Below are positions 29,463-39,813 of a DNA stretch of 64,000 bases, piece by piece (the first letter of the stretch is position 1; each line of letters opens with the position of its first letter). The position numbers were made by a program, and so were the translations under genes. Source of the stretch: Hormiphora californensis (lineage: Eukaryota; Ctenophora; Tentaculata; Cydippida; Pleurobrachiidae). The stretch is from assembly GCA_020137815.1 (NCBI GenBank), contig CM035355.1:8431673-8495672 (forward strand), read 5' to 3'. A model generated the notes under the pieces. The model made no database searches and was not told where the DNA came from. It was given only the letters and a program-made list of their open reading frames with translations.

Positions 29463-32426
29463 TCATGGACACCACTCTAGTATTGAGTTACTGTTTGCTT
29501 GAGCAGGATAACCGCTGATGGGGGGTGTATCCGGAATGGTAGAGAGGAAACTACCTAGCTGAGATTTGAACTGATAAAGAGTTGGGGCCTCCTTTACAGA
29601 TCGAGGCAAAGTGTTCCACAACCTTGCCCCCAGTACCGCAAATGATTGTTCATATAGCGACAGGTTAGATCGTTGAGCCTCGTACGAGTATCGAGGGACG
29701 ACAGCACTAGGGCCAGAGCGGTGCCTGTCGACGAAACACATGTCAGTACTGTTGGGTATCTCATTGTTGTACACTTTCCACACAAGAATCATAGTGTACC
29801 TCTCACGTCGGCGCTGAAGCGACAAAAGTCCCAGGGTTTGAAGACGTTGCCAGTAGTTCAGCCCCTTGAGACCAACGATCTTACGGGTGTACGATCGTTG
29901 AATATCCTCAACACGACTAATATCCCCATTTTTGGAAGGTGACCACAGTGTGCAACAGTAGTCAAGATGGGGACGCACCAGTGACTTGTAAAGAGTCATC
30001 ATGGTGCGGCGAGTTCTGGATCTAAATGCACTTAATGTCCATCCAGCAACCCGACTAGCCGTGGTAACAACTCGAGATATTTGGGCCGACCATTGACCAT
30101 CACTCGAGAGTAGAACACCTAAGTCTCGGACAGTGTCTGTTGGATCGATGAACCTCCCATCAGAGAGTTGATAGGAATAGTTCTCAGCACTGAACGGTAC
30201 TTCTCTAAGCGAACTGGTGTGATTCAGGGTGAAATTCATGACCTCGAACTTTGACTGGTGCAAGGACATATTGTTAGCGTCAGCCCAGGTTATCACACTG
30301 TTCAGATCCTCCTGTAGGTTCAATTTGTCAACCATAGTACGGATAGCAGAGAAGATTTTAGTGTCATCAGCGAACGACAAAGAAGAACCGTGTTTGATTA
30401 CGGATTCCAGGTCAATTACATAGATCAGAAATAAAAGTGGACCGAGAACAGTCCCTTGTGGGACCCCACTTCTGACTTCTGCAAAAGAAGACGCTACGCC
30501 GTCGACTAAGACCGTTTGTTTCCGGTCTAGTAGGAAGCTGCGGATCCATTCAAGGAGTTTGCCCTTAACTCCATATCTCTGCAGCTTTTCGAGAAGTATA
30601 CCGATGTCAACTTTATCAAACGCCTTCTCGAAGTCCAAGTAGATTACATCCACTTCAAGAAGGTCGTTGAGATTGTTCAGAATATTGTCAATGTGACGAG
30701 TGAGTTGGGATAAGCAGCTCCTCTTGCTTCTAAACCCATGCTGAGACTCGTTAAACAAGTTCTCTGATTCAAAGTATGACACCATTTGAGATCTTACAAC
30801 CCGTTCAAATGTCTTGGCAATGTGACTGGTGAGGGAGATCGGGCGGTAATTTTCAGCTTTCATTTTAGGACCCTTTTTGTAGAGGGGTGTAATGTACTGA
30901 AGTTTCAGACAGGGTGGTACAATTATACCAGAATCAAACGATTTGGCCCATAAGATGGATAGGGGGTAGGACAGCGATGATCGGCAGTCACGTAAAATTC
31001 TGGCAGGTACATCTCCTGGAGGGCCGGCTGAATAGGGATTGAGGTCATGTAGTGCCTTTTCAATATCAGCGGTGGAGAAAACGATGTCTGAAAGGCTGCA
31101 TGTAGAAGGAATGATGTTGTCTGCAGCTGTTGAGGAAGAGTTTGAAGGAGTGCTGAAAACAGATGTGAATTGTGATTGAAACAGTTCTGCCTTCATAGCG
31201 GGAACGTCAGTGAGTGAACCATCACTTGTCTGTAAAGGAGGTATACGTGACCGGGTCTTCCTCTTTCGGTTGGCGTATGACCAGAAGAATTTTGGGTTAG
31301 CTTTGAGTTTTGTCAACGCCTCGTTCTCATCACTGTCAAGTCGCTGAGAAATGTGGCACAAAATTTCCCAAGTAATTCTGGAAACACCAATCTCGAGCTG
31401 TGGCAAAAGGTGAGGTTTATTCTGCCGTGCAAGAGCAATCCGTTTATTCAAACTCCGCTGTTTCACTTTCAATTTCCTGAGAACAGGGTCCCTTCTTTTT
31501 TTACGGGCCTTCTTCTTACGAGAGTGGTGAGATAAGACCTGTAGAACAGTCAGGGTGAAAAGTTGAACGAAATCAGAACCATCACCGTCATCGCAGATGT
31601 CGGCGAGTGCTAGCCAATCGATCTGGTCCAACTCCCTACACATTTCAGGGAAGTTAGCCTCATGAAAGTTGTAAATATCAAAGTCCGTGAATCGATGGTC
31701 TGATTGACGAGTGGGTAAGATACCAAACCCAAGTGTAGAGCTGATCATATTATGGTCAGAAATACACGACTCCGATACCTCAGTTTTGAAGACATAGTCT
31801 GGCCGGTTGGTGAGAACGAGGTCTAGAATATTCAAGCCCCGTGTTGGGGAGTCAACAAGCTGAGTGAGAAAATATGAGTTCACAAATTTTAGTAGCATCT
31901 GTGAGCAAGGGTTAGGTCCTCCAGTGAGTGTTCCCCAGTCTATGTCTGGCATATTGAAGTCGCCCATAACATAGATGTCAGGACAACCCTTGTCGAGTTC
32001 GCACTGATCAATGAAACGGGATAGATCATCAAAAAGGTCATTCGCAGGGGAAGATGGCGCCCTGTACACAACACAGAAAACCGAGTGGGTCTCCTTGATG
32101 TATACAGCAGCCGCACTATTGGACGTGTCTGAGAATCTGAACTCAGAGGAAGGGGTCAGTTGATTGTTAATGTAGAGTGCACAACCGCCACCTCTTCTAC
32201 CCGCTCTGTCACAACGAGTTAGGTGAAAGCCTTCAATCTCCAATTGGGCATCAGAGAAATCATCATGCCACCAGGTCTCCGTAATACCGGTGCAAAGGAT
32301 GGGTATTGACGGATTCTCCAATGAGTCCTTGATAAAAGAAAACTTCCACCGGCAGTCACTAGCCGCGGAAGGCGTTAAACTGCGGGCGTTGATGAGGACA
32401 CGGCGTGCCCGAGGGTAGTTTAACAT
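29463..32426 (-). CDS. Non-LTR retrotransposon ORF2: AP-endonuclease and reverse transcriptase
   Basis: An intact 987-codon frame. The N-terminal ~230 residues are an apurinic-type endonuclease: INARSL at the start, ITETWWHDDF, MGDFNMPDIDWGTL, and SDHNMI at the end. The reverse transcriptase follows, with YRPISLTSHIAKTFERVV, QHGFRSKRSCLSQL, YLDFEKAFDKVD, SGVPQGTVLGPLLFLIYV and the catalytic FADDTKIF. The C-terminal ~250 residues end in LWNTLPRSVKEAPTLYQFKS, usual for the CR1/L2/jockey-like group. It nicks target DNA and primes reverse transcription there. The ATG at 32426 lies within the inserted palindromic element's end, so the native start was displaced; joining across the insertion's TCCT duplication restores the endonuclease frame upstream. 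Lack of stops suggests recent activity. Confidence 0.92.
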   Translation of the reverse strand: MLNYPRARRVLINARSLTPSAASDCRWKFSFIKDSLENPSIPILCTGITETWWHDDFSDAQLEIEGFHLTRCDRAGRRGGGCALYINNQLTPSSEFRFSDTSNSAAAVYIKETHSVFCVVYRAPSSPANDLFDDLSRFIDQCELDKGCPDIYVMGDFNMPDIDWGTLTGGPNPCSQMLLKFVNSYFLTQLVDSPTRGLNILDLVLTNRPDYVFKTEVSESCISDHNMISSTLGFGILPTRQSDHRFTDFDIYNFHEANFPEMCRELDQIDWLALADICDDGDGSDFVQLFTLTVLQVLSHHSRKKKARKKRRDPVLRKLKVKQRSLNKRIALARQNKPHLLPQLEIGVSRITWEILCHISQRLDSDENEALTKLKANPKFFWSYANRKRKTRSRIPPLQTSDGSLTDVPAMKAELFQSQFTSVFSTPSNSSSTAADNIIPSTCSLSDIVFSTADIEKALHDLNPYSAGPPGDVPARILRDCRSSLSYPLSILWAKSFDSGIIVPPCLKLQYITPLYKKGPKMKAENYRPISLTSHIAKTFERVVRSQMVSYFESENLFNESQHGFRSKRSCLSQLTRHIDNILNNLNDLLEVDVIYLDFEKAFDKVDIGILLEKLQRYGVKGKLLEWIRSFLLDRKQTVLVDGVASSFAEVRSGVPQGTVLGPLLFLIYVIDLESVIKHGSSLSFADDTKIFSAIRTMVDKLNLQEDLNSVITWADANNMSLHQSKFEVMNFTLNHTSSLREVPFSAENYSYQLSDGRFIDPTDTVRDLGVLLSSDGQWSAQISRVVTTASRVAGWTLSAFRSRTRRTMMTLYKSLVRPHLDYCCTLWSPSKNGDISRVEDIQRSYTRKIVGLKGLNYWQRLQTLGLLSLQRRRERYTMILVWKVYNNEIPNSTDMCFVDRHRSGPSAVVPRYSYEAQRSNLSLYEQSFAVLGARLWNTLPRSVKEAPTLYQFKSQLGSFLSTIPDTPPISGYPAQANSNSILEWCP

Positions 32427-32765
32427 TTGTTTCGGTGTCCATCTCCAATTCCGGTTGTAACGGTTGGGGAAGACCTTCCTGAAGGTCGTAGCGGAGCGGG
32501 AATAATCATGTAGACCCGCTCCGGCTTCAGAAAATTGAGAAAAAGATAGCTATCTTTTTTTTCACTTTGAAAATAAGACGTTTTTTATTAAACGATTCTT
32601 GATCAGTAAGATACGGTTGTCCCCCACCTATTTTTTGACGTAGAATCGAATGCCGTTGAAGTCAAATCTCTAAAATGTTGGAAAAATGGAGAAAATCACA
32701 TTTTTAGGTATTTTTTGTCGAAAAAAGCGTTCAAACTGGTAGTAGATGATGAGATAGAGTCCCAA

Positions 32766-33398
32766 CAAGAATTATTGCATTATGTATTCATAATGCGGTG
32801 TTTCCCTGCCCCAGATGGGTGTAAAATTGATGAATGAGCTTCAAATTCAGATTTTCCGATGAATTTTGCACTATAAGAGCAATTTTTGGCTGATACGATG
32901 TTAGTTGCTATGGTAACCAGGGTGGTTGCTATGGTAACCAAGGCAGTTGCTATGGTAACCAAGACAGTTGCTTAGGAGACCCTAGTTGGTGACCAAGCGC
33001 TTCACCTTTACCCTCAGGCCTCAGTCATCTTAGCACCAGTCACTTGCAATTATTGTGTGATAGTAGTTTCATGCTTGGAAGACTTGCTACCACGTCATGG
33101 TACGGCTGTAGGGTACCCAAAGTGATTTCAGGTGAAAGTAGGAAGTGATACGAGTGAGTAAATGCGCGCCACAATGCGTATTAATCATTTCCTTTGTTGC
33201 ATCAACAAAGTGTGAGTTGAAAGATTTATGAAGGAGCAGACTTTGTTGCTATGTGTAACGGTGGACAGACGGACGGACGGACATTTTAGTTAACTACACA
33301 ATCTGCTGATTTCTAAACCCTGAATGATCTTTTTAGCACGTGCGTGCTAAAAACATCATCCCGGGTGATTGCCTTCGGCAATCACCCGGGCAGGGAAA
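32766..33398. mobile_element. Secondary ~630-bp insertion in one arm of the fold-back element
   Basis: The partner arm reads continuously across this point (GTCCCAAAAATATCAC), so 32766-33398 is extra. Its left part holds TTTCCCTGCCC and its right edge GGGCAGGGAAA, a short inverted terminal pair. It also contains three GTTGCTATGGTAAC motifs near 32909-32970 and two hairpins near its right end. Confidence 0.7.
33330..33390. repeat. Two strong hairpins, one with a UUCG tetraloop
   Basis: TTTTTAGCACG-TG-CGTGCTAAAAA at about 33330-33353 is a near-perfect palindrome. CCCGGGTGATTGCC-TTC-GGCAATCACCCGGG at 33360-33390 folds with a C(UUCG)G loop, the most stable tetraloop class. They sit at the right end of the secondary insertion. 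Confidence 0.85.
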
Positions 33399-34473
33399 AA
33401 ATATCACAAATCTATTTTTTGGGTCTTCTTCGCCCTAGGAACAGAGTTTCATGAAAATCTGGTACAACGCCTACTTTCCGTTTGCTTTCAAAGAAGGTGA
33501 ATATTGCTCTAATTTAGCTAATTTTGAAGAAAAGGCGTCCAAAATGATACTAGTTGACAGGATAGAGTCCCAAAAACGTGAAAATCATCAATTTTAGGCA
33601 TTTTCTACCCTAGAAACAAATGGACAAGGTGGTCGGATGATATTTATTATCTCGGTATGCCTCTGAAGTAGGTGGAAATAGCCACAATGTAGAGATTGTG
33701 GTAAATGAATGTGAATAAACGTTTACCAAACCCACTTTAGTGGGCTTCTGGATTATGCAAGAGCCACTCTTCAACTTAGCAGGTGCTAAAGTGGGTTTGG
33801 TAAACGTTTATTCACATTCATTTTCCACAATGTCTACATTGTGGCTATTTCCACCTACTTCAGAGGCATACCGAGATAATAAATATCATCCGACCACCTT
33901 GTCCATTTGTTTCTAGGGTAGAAAATGCCTAAAATTGATGATTTTCACGTTTTTGGGACTCTATCCTGTCAACTAGTATCATTTTGGACGCCTTTTCTTC
34001 AAAATTAGCTAAATTAGAGCAATATTCACCTTCTTTGAAAGCAAACGGAAAATAGGCGTTGTACCAGATTTTCATGAAACTCTGTTCCTAGGGCGAAAAA
34101 GACCCAAAAAATCGATTTGTGATATTTTTGGGACTCTATCTCATCATCTACTACCAGTTTGAACGCTTTTTCACCAAAAAATACCTAAAAATGTGATTTT
34201 TTCCATTTTGCCAACATTTTAGAGATTTGACTTCAACGGCATTCAATTCTACGTCAAAAAATAGGTGGGGGACAACCGTATCTTACTGATCAAGGATCTT
34301 TTAATAAAAAACGTCTTATTTTCAAAGTGAAAAAAAAGATAGCTATCTTTTTCTCAATTTTCTGAAGCCGGAGCGGGTCTACATGATTATTCCCGCTCCG
34401 CCACGACCTTCAGGAAGGTCTTCCCCAACCGTTACAATCGGAATTGGAGATGGACACCGAAACAAATGTTAAA

Positions 34474-35717
34474 CTACCCTCGGGCACGCCGTGAGGAGTA
34501 ATTCCGAAACCGTTCCAGAACCCCTTGGTAGTTGGTCGGGGTGTTCAGGCCTGGTTGTGTGAGTGTCAGATGTTTGGGCCGGGGTGTGTGTTCCCTCGTC
34601 ATCTCTTCCCTGAAGGACTGTAGAGATGAGTTCAGTGACGTCTTTACTTCTCGAAGAATCTCGTCCCTCACTGAGGCCATCAATGCCATGAGAAAATCCT
34701 CTTGTGAACGGATGTCATTGGTCGCGGCACGGGGATCGGTCTCAGTTTTGTTAATCTTCTTCTTCTTCTTCTTTGGGTTTGGAGGAGCTGAGCGACGGGG
34801 CTCTTTCTGCTCCACTTTCTGAGAGAGATCACTGGTTTTGTTACCAGTACTCTTCAATGAATTACCCTTAGCAGGGGCTACTTCACTTCTCCGAGTGTTC
34901 TTCAAATGTGTGTCTTTACATTCTTTGTCGGTACAGACTCGGGAGATCTCAGAATTATGGCAGAGAGGTGGGTGAAAGTTCTGACACTTATCACCAAAGT
35001 TACACCCAGAACGAGTTGCCGTTCCGTACTGACAATAACGGATGCATTTCTGGGGATGTTCCTTGCTGCAAGGCTTACCACTAATCAACTTGTCACCATT
35101 TGGACCATGAGGACAGTCTCTCAGTAGATAACGTTCACAAACATTGCTGAATTTGGGAACACCCTGCTGTTTCACCTCTCCATCAGAAGATACGTCTCCA
35201 AGATCCACATCTTTTAGAACTGTCACTCCACCAACAGGAGTTACCAGATCATCAGGATCTTTCTTGACAGGAGCTTGTTTCTTCTTCCTCTTCTTCTTAC
35301 CGCTACGGCCTGCCTTCGGACTGATTTTGAACTCGTATTCCTCATCAGATAACACTGATTCTGGATCTTCAGCACTTCGGTTGCACATGAAGGTTTCAAT
35401 TTTGTTGTTTTTGTCCTTGCACGGCAGACACAACCAGACCGACCCCGTCAAGGACCCAAGGGTGCCATCCATAGCCTCGCAATCATGAGACCCCTGCTGG
35501 CAAAGAAAACAGCGGACACGAGGAGATTCGCCTAGTTTAACTGCATATCCTTCTCCGCAGCCCTCACAATCACAGGGAAAATGACATTCCAGCTGAATGA
35601 TGATGTAGTCAGCTAGTGTAGTGCGGTTCTGGTACCGCTTAGTTTTATCCGCATGTGAGCCGGGGGATGCACCGAAGAAAGATGCAGCGGCTTCCAGGTG
35701 GGCACAATTGAATTATT
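34474..35717 (-). CDS. Retrotransposon Cys-rich/zinc-finger protein
   Basis: The frame is open from about 35717, but its first ATG is at 35472. Before that ATG lies a Cys cluster (CHFPCDCEGCGEGYAVK, then CFLCQQGSHDC, then WLCLPCKDKN) of the PHD or treble-clef type seen in first ORFs of CR1-like elements. The middle has CCCH-like fingers (CPHG...CSKEHPQKCIRYCQYG, CNFGDKCQNFHPPLC), and the tail is lysine-rich (PKKKKKKINKTET). This suggests a nucleic-acid-binding particle protein. The frame ends in the inserted palindromic element (NYSSRRARG), so its native C-terminus is lost. It may start upstream in another frame or by readthrough. Confidence 0.7.
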
Positions 35718-35850
35718 ATTATTATTAAATCTAAAATTATACATTGAATTACATTCAACATATACGCCCCTTTTTGCGGGCAAAAACGGATAGTCTATTA
35801 AATAAGAAGTCCCTTAATCAAGTCCTTTAAGTGAACAAGTCACTGATTAG

Positions 35851-36924
35851 TCAGCCACATTTAATTACCCCCCTGCTTATCCAATATCGTCCATTCGGAT
35901 TGTCTCGCCTCAGTCCTTTCACTGTATCAACGAGAGTTTTCCGTTCTCGTTGTTCTATCGGTGTTAGGTCGGGGGAGAGAAACACCGAGGAAAATTTCTC
36001 TGAATCCCGGAGCTGCTTTGCTTTCCTGAGAAGCTGCAACAAGGTTTCCCTCCTTTCAAGGGTAACGATTACTGGTCTCGGCCGGTTATCAGTCCTTTCG
36101 CCGACACGCTTTGTGGAAGATACGACCGGTTTTTCATTCAGCTCTGCAAAAATATCTTGAACCTCATGCTCAGTAGCCCTTGCAGTAGTTTCTGGAAGCC
36201 CAAACAAAACCAGATTCAGCTTTCGATCAGGAGTTGCTTCTTCTGATACACTGGAAGGGGGTACAGTTGCTTTTTTCCACGCTGCTTGGAGGCGGGATGG
36301 TGCAATAGCCGCTGCACAGTTCTGTACAAGGACTTTGGAGTAGCCCTGTAATTGCTTCTGAACCGACTCCGATACCGAATTTAGTTTCCGACCTTGTACT
36401 TCAATCAAACTATTCTGTGCTGCAATCAACTTCTCTTGCAATTCGATTCTTGATACCCGATGTTTGTCGACCTCTTCCTTGAATGTGCCAAGCTCTTCTT
36501 GTACCTCCTTGAGTTTCCGATTACACTCCTCTAGTTCCAGGCGTTCTTTCATACGGACAATTTCATCATTCTTACGTTCGGTTTCATACAGACGTTTCTC
36601 CTTCATTAAAGTTCCTGCTTCTCTTGCTATCAGAAGAATATCACGACAGAGGTTCTCTGTGAAAGTCATGAATTGTTTAACCATGTACGTTTTCGTTGTG
36701 TAGTCTGCTGGCAGTGATTCCTCAATGAATCGATCATCGTTCCGACTGGAATCCAAGAATAACATACGCAGCTGTCCATCAACCTGTTCATCACTCGGTG
36801 GTACAGTTCCCATCTTGATAAACAAAACGTCCCTTACTGCACAACGAAGTTTATCCATCATCGAAGAATCCAAACCTTCTAGTGGATCGGCATCTGCATC
36901 AGTGGTCTTGTGTTTCTCCGTCAT
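35851..36924 (-). CDS. Retrotransposon ORF1: coiled coil plus RRM-like domain
   Basis: A 357-codon intact frame. Residues ~95-180 are charged heptad sequence (ERKNDEIVRMKERLELEECN and onward), a likely trimerising coiled coil. Residues ~235-350 have the ORF1p fold signature: LNLVLFGLPET, RPRPVIVTLERRETLLQLLR, DLTPIEQRERKTL, and NPNGRYWISRG. Such proteins coat the element's RNA. It lies upstream of the Cys-rich frame in the same orientation. Confidence 0.8.
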   Translation of the reverse strand: MTEKHKTTDADADPLEGLDSSMMDKLRCAVRDVLFIKMGTVPPSDEQVDGQLRMLFLDSSRNDDRFIEESLPADYTTKTYMVKQFMTFTENLCRDILLIAREAGTLMKEKRLYETERKNDEIVRMKERLELEECNRKLKEVQEELGTFKEEVDKHRVSRIELQEKLIAAQNSLIEVQGRKLNSVSESVQKQLQGYSKVLVQNCAAAIAPSRLQAAWKKATVPPSSVSEEATPDRKLNLVLFGLPETTARATEHEVQDIFAELNEKPVVSSTKRVGERTDNRPRPVIVTLERRETLLQLLRKAKQLRDSEKFSSVFLSPDLTPIEQRERKTLVDTVKGLRRDNPNGRYWISRGVIKCG

Positions 36925-37011
36925 AACTTCTTCCTGCCCCTACGGGCGGTCTTACCATCCTGCGAACATATCTCAAATTAATTTGTTTAAAGTAGTGTTG
37001 AAAAGTTTGAA

Positions 37012-38274
37012 TGTGCGGATGATGTCCAGATTCTTGGTGTAATCCACATCATGGCGGTAGGCAGACAGGACCTTTTTGGTGAGAGGATCTGCTGCGTTTA
37101 CAAGATTTCCAACGGCAAGGGCATTGCCATCACTTTTGTCATCAGTAGGTGTAGCCATATTTGTCATATCTGGCATGGCTAGAGCCTCAAATTAATTTGT
37201 TTAAAGTAGTGTTGAAAAGTTTGAACAGTGTGATATGTGATATGCATTAGTAAATAGTAGAACACGTCAACACTCAACAAGTACAAATATTAATTTCACT
37301 TGTTAGGTGTGATATTTTACCGATACAATATGCACCTCCTTTTGATCCAGTATTTTCTCAGAAAGTTTTGACCTTTTGACAGGATTTTCCTCTACTGTGG
37401 CCATGCTAAAGTAAGAACGTGTTTAGAAATCAGGGTCAAAACGTTTTAGCTCGGGGAAAGATAAATGCCAGAGTGTGGTCTTGGCCCTTGAACGGTCCGC
37501 GGTGCATGGCTCTCGCCTCTCGGACGCCCAAAATCAAATGTGTCCAGGGTCTGGACTCTTGGGCGGAACCCCGGGGTTTTCGGGGTGCAGAACCCGCCCA
37601 AGCGGGGTCCAGGGGTTGTAAGCCCCGTTATGGTCTCGTCGAGAGGACGAAACCCCGGAGATTTTGAGCGTTTTTAGGGCCTTTTTGCAAACTTTTTAGC
37701 GTGTTTGGAGCATTTTGAAATTACAACCTGAAAGGATTTTTTATCGCGCGCACAAACAAAGTTTGTATTTATGCGCCGCAATTAATGTAACGCGCGAATT
37801 ATGCCCTGAACAACTGGACTCCAAAAAATGGGCCAGCGCGCTGCAGCGTTGAAGGCCAGCGTTTTTTTTAAATCTGGGTGTCCATTTTTATTCAACTGTT
37901 CACCCCTCAACTCATGCGCGTGCGATATTTTAATTTACACTGTGCGCGCTACACGTTAACATGTGATAAACGCGCAAAACAATTCCGCGCACGACTTTGG
38001 GGGGTGAAGGAGGAAGATCGTGCCCATCAATATGCACGAAGTTGAACTTTTAACGTAAAATGATGAGATTTTAGTTACTATTTATTTATTTATTTATTTA
38101 TGTTTATAAGTCGCATGGGACGTGCGTGGTGTACCAGGAGTGGTGGATTGTGAAGCCACTCTTGTTGTGTCCCTCTCCCACCTTCTCCGTGTGCCAACAC
38201 AACACTATACTGGTACACCCGCACAGTCGTGTTCCATTTTTTCCTTTGGGGGGTGAACAGTTGAAAAAAAATGG
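37012..38274. other. Gene-poor stretch
   Basis: I find no convincing gene. The second copy of a ~39-base direct repeat (TTAATTTGTTTAAAGTAGTG...) lies at 37187-37226. 37440-37680 is unusually GC-rich with CCCCG/CGGGG inverted blocks, and 37740-38000 is rich in GCGCGC. A 67-codon frame at 36973-37176 ends in the direct repeat and is probably retroelement leader sequence. Confidence 0.4.
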
Positions 38275-38829
38275 AGTATAAGGAACCATAATAAAGTCGG
38301 ATTTTTTGAAACTGTCACCCCCCTTTTCGTGCGCGGAATGTTTTTGCGCGTCACATCACATGTTAACGTGTGGTGTGCGCGTCGAAATTGATAAATTTCA
38401 CATGCGCGGTCGTTTTGGGGTGACAGTTTCAAAAAATCCGACTTTAAAGTTCAAGAGCCTCCAAGAGCGCACCAGGTCCAAGAGCACACCAGGACCAGGA
38501 GAGCACCCCATCCAAAAGAGACCGTGTGCAAGGGATACCACGCGCAGAAGAGGCCGCACGCGCAAATACAACGCCGCGCTGGTCTCTTCTGCGCGTGGTG
38601 TCCCCTGCGCGTGGTATCTTCTGGATGGGGAGCTCTCTTTGATGTGGTGCGCTCTTGGAGTGGTCTCTTCTGGATGTGGTACGCTCTTGGTTGTGGTCTC
38701 TTTTGGGTGTGGTGCGCTCTCAGGTGTGGTCTCTCTTCGATAGGGTGCGCTCTCAGGTGTGGTCTCTCTTCGATGGGGTGCGCTCTTGGGTGCTCTTGGA
38801 GGCTCTTGAACTTTATTATGGTTCCTTAT
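38275..38829. mobile_element. 555-bp fold-back element carrying a nested one
   Basis: Outer terminal repeats AAGGAACCATAATAAAGT (38278) and its complement (about 38812-38829) continue into GAGCCTCCAAGAGC on both sides. Within the left arm, about 38294-38440 is a smaller palindromic insert with ends AAGTCGGATTTTTTGAAACT. The interior repeats GTGGTGCGCTCT / GGTGTGGTCTCT phrases. Confidence 0.75.
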
Positions 38830-39116
38830 GCGTGAGTGATTTTAAGATTTATTTATTACTAAAACCCCAACACCGGGGGCAAATGATCGAACCCAATGTG
38901 AATGAGACTCATCGCGATTAACTCTTCATACGGTTACCCCCTTTCTCTCTTCGGCAGCTTCTCTTCGGCTGTTGGAAAGTGATACCAATCGGTGTTGGGG
39001 TTAGTGAATTTTTTATTTGGCTTTTTCCAGTTGGAATGCGCTGCAGCCCCCTCATGCGCGCACCCCCGCAACGAGGGGCCTGCAGCGTATGCCAAGGTGT
39101 TTGGTGAGTGCTGACA

Positions 39117-39182
39117 AACGGTTTTTAGGGTTAGGGCTAAAGTGGGGTTAGGGTTAGGGTTGGGGTTTGGGTTGGGGTTACG
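39117..39182. repeat. Degenerate interstitial TTAGGG-like repeat
   Basis: GGTTTTTAGGGTTAGGGCTA and GGGGTTAGGGTTAGGGTTGG, followed by GGGTTTGGGTTGGGGTTA. The canonical metazoan telomere hexamer is mixed with TTGGGG and TTTGGG variants. Confidence 0.85.
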
Positions 39183-39548
39183 CCTTGACATTTCCAACCA
39201 GATAAACTTTGAATTAGCCAAAACGGTTGAGTGGTTTGGCGGTTAGAGTCATTTTAGTGAATCAAATGCATCTCCGCAACGTAGAGGGGCCTGTAGTGTA
39301 TGCCAACTCGTGTGTGTAATTTCCATATGGAAATCCTTGGTATAAAACAAACCGCTTTTGAAACGAGAGTTAGTGAGACGAAGTCCGCACCAAGTGATGC
39401 TAGTAGTCAAGACCTAACAGAACTTGTGTTGTTCTTTAAAATATGAACAATTAAAAGCGGACAATAAATGTATATTTGTATTTGTATTTGTAAACAAATT
39501 AACTTTGCGAAATTCAAGGGGGTGGGGGACCGAGGAGAACATGAAAAT

Positions 39549-39609
39549 GGACTTTAAAGTCCACGTGATGCCCATATATGGTGTTGTGTGTCACGTGACT
39601 TTAAAGTCC
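39549..39609. repeat. Hairpin with CACGTG arms around CCATATATGG
   Basis: GGACTTTAAAGTCCACGTGA and TCACGTGACTTTAAAGTCC are inverted arms enclosing TGCCCATATATGGTG. The same core recurs at 40133-40170 and in the array at 42936-43240, so this may be the parent of that array. Confidence 0.8.
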
Positions 39610-39813
39610 TGAGGAAGAAGGCACTGTGGATTGTTTGTTAGTGGAGCCATTCATTCATTCATTCAAACACCGGTATGTTATCTGCAATGAACTGCACTTG
39701 GTGTATGCCATATGATATTATCTGTGATGGCTGTGCGTTGTAATGCACCGAGTCTCTGCACAATTCTTCCATTGTGATTTATTGGTTAAACTTGTTTCCA
39801 CTCCTCCTTAGCT

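Larger units (their letters stand above)
32399..34493. mobile_element. 2.1 kb giant fold-back element inserted in the retrotransposon
   Basis: The arms are inverted copies along nearly their whole length: 32399-32765 pairs with about 34135-34493, and 33399-33720 with about 33780-34130. The ends are CACGGCGTGCCCGAGGG. A 4-base direct repeat AGGA flanks it (32395-32398 and 34494-34497). No coding frame is seen. It separates the retrotransposon's Cys-rich frame from its endonuclease. Confidence 0.85.
29335..37011 (-). mobile_element. CR1/L2-type non-LTR retrotransposon, interrupted by a palindromic element
   Basis: Going 5' to 3' on the minus strand, it has ORF1 (36924-35851), a Cys-rich frame (35717-34474), the endonuclease/reverse-transcriptase ORF2 (32426-29463) and a 3' tail of short TTTGA repeats at about 29335-29357. 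There are no LTRs. The 5' boundary is uncertain: a ~39-base direct repeat (36971-37011 and 37187-37226) may be 5'-UTR monomers. ORF1 and the rest could belong to two nested elements, because AAT repeats at 35706-35720 resemble another element's tail. Confidence 0.8.

Noticed and set aside
29463-37011. LTR retrotransposon or retrovirus
   Set aside because: The polymerase has an AP-type endonuclease and non-LTR motifs, with a short repeat tail; there are no LTRs, protease, RNase H-integrase or envelope.
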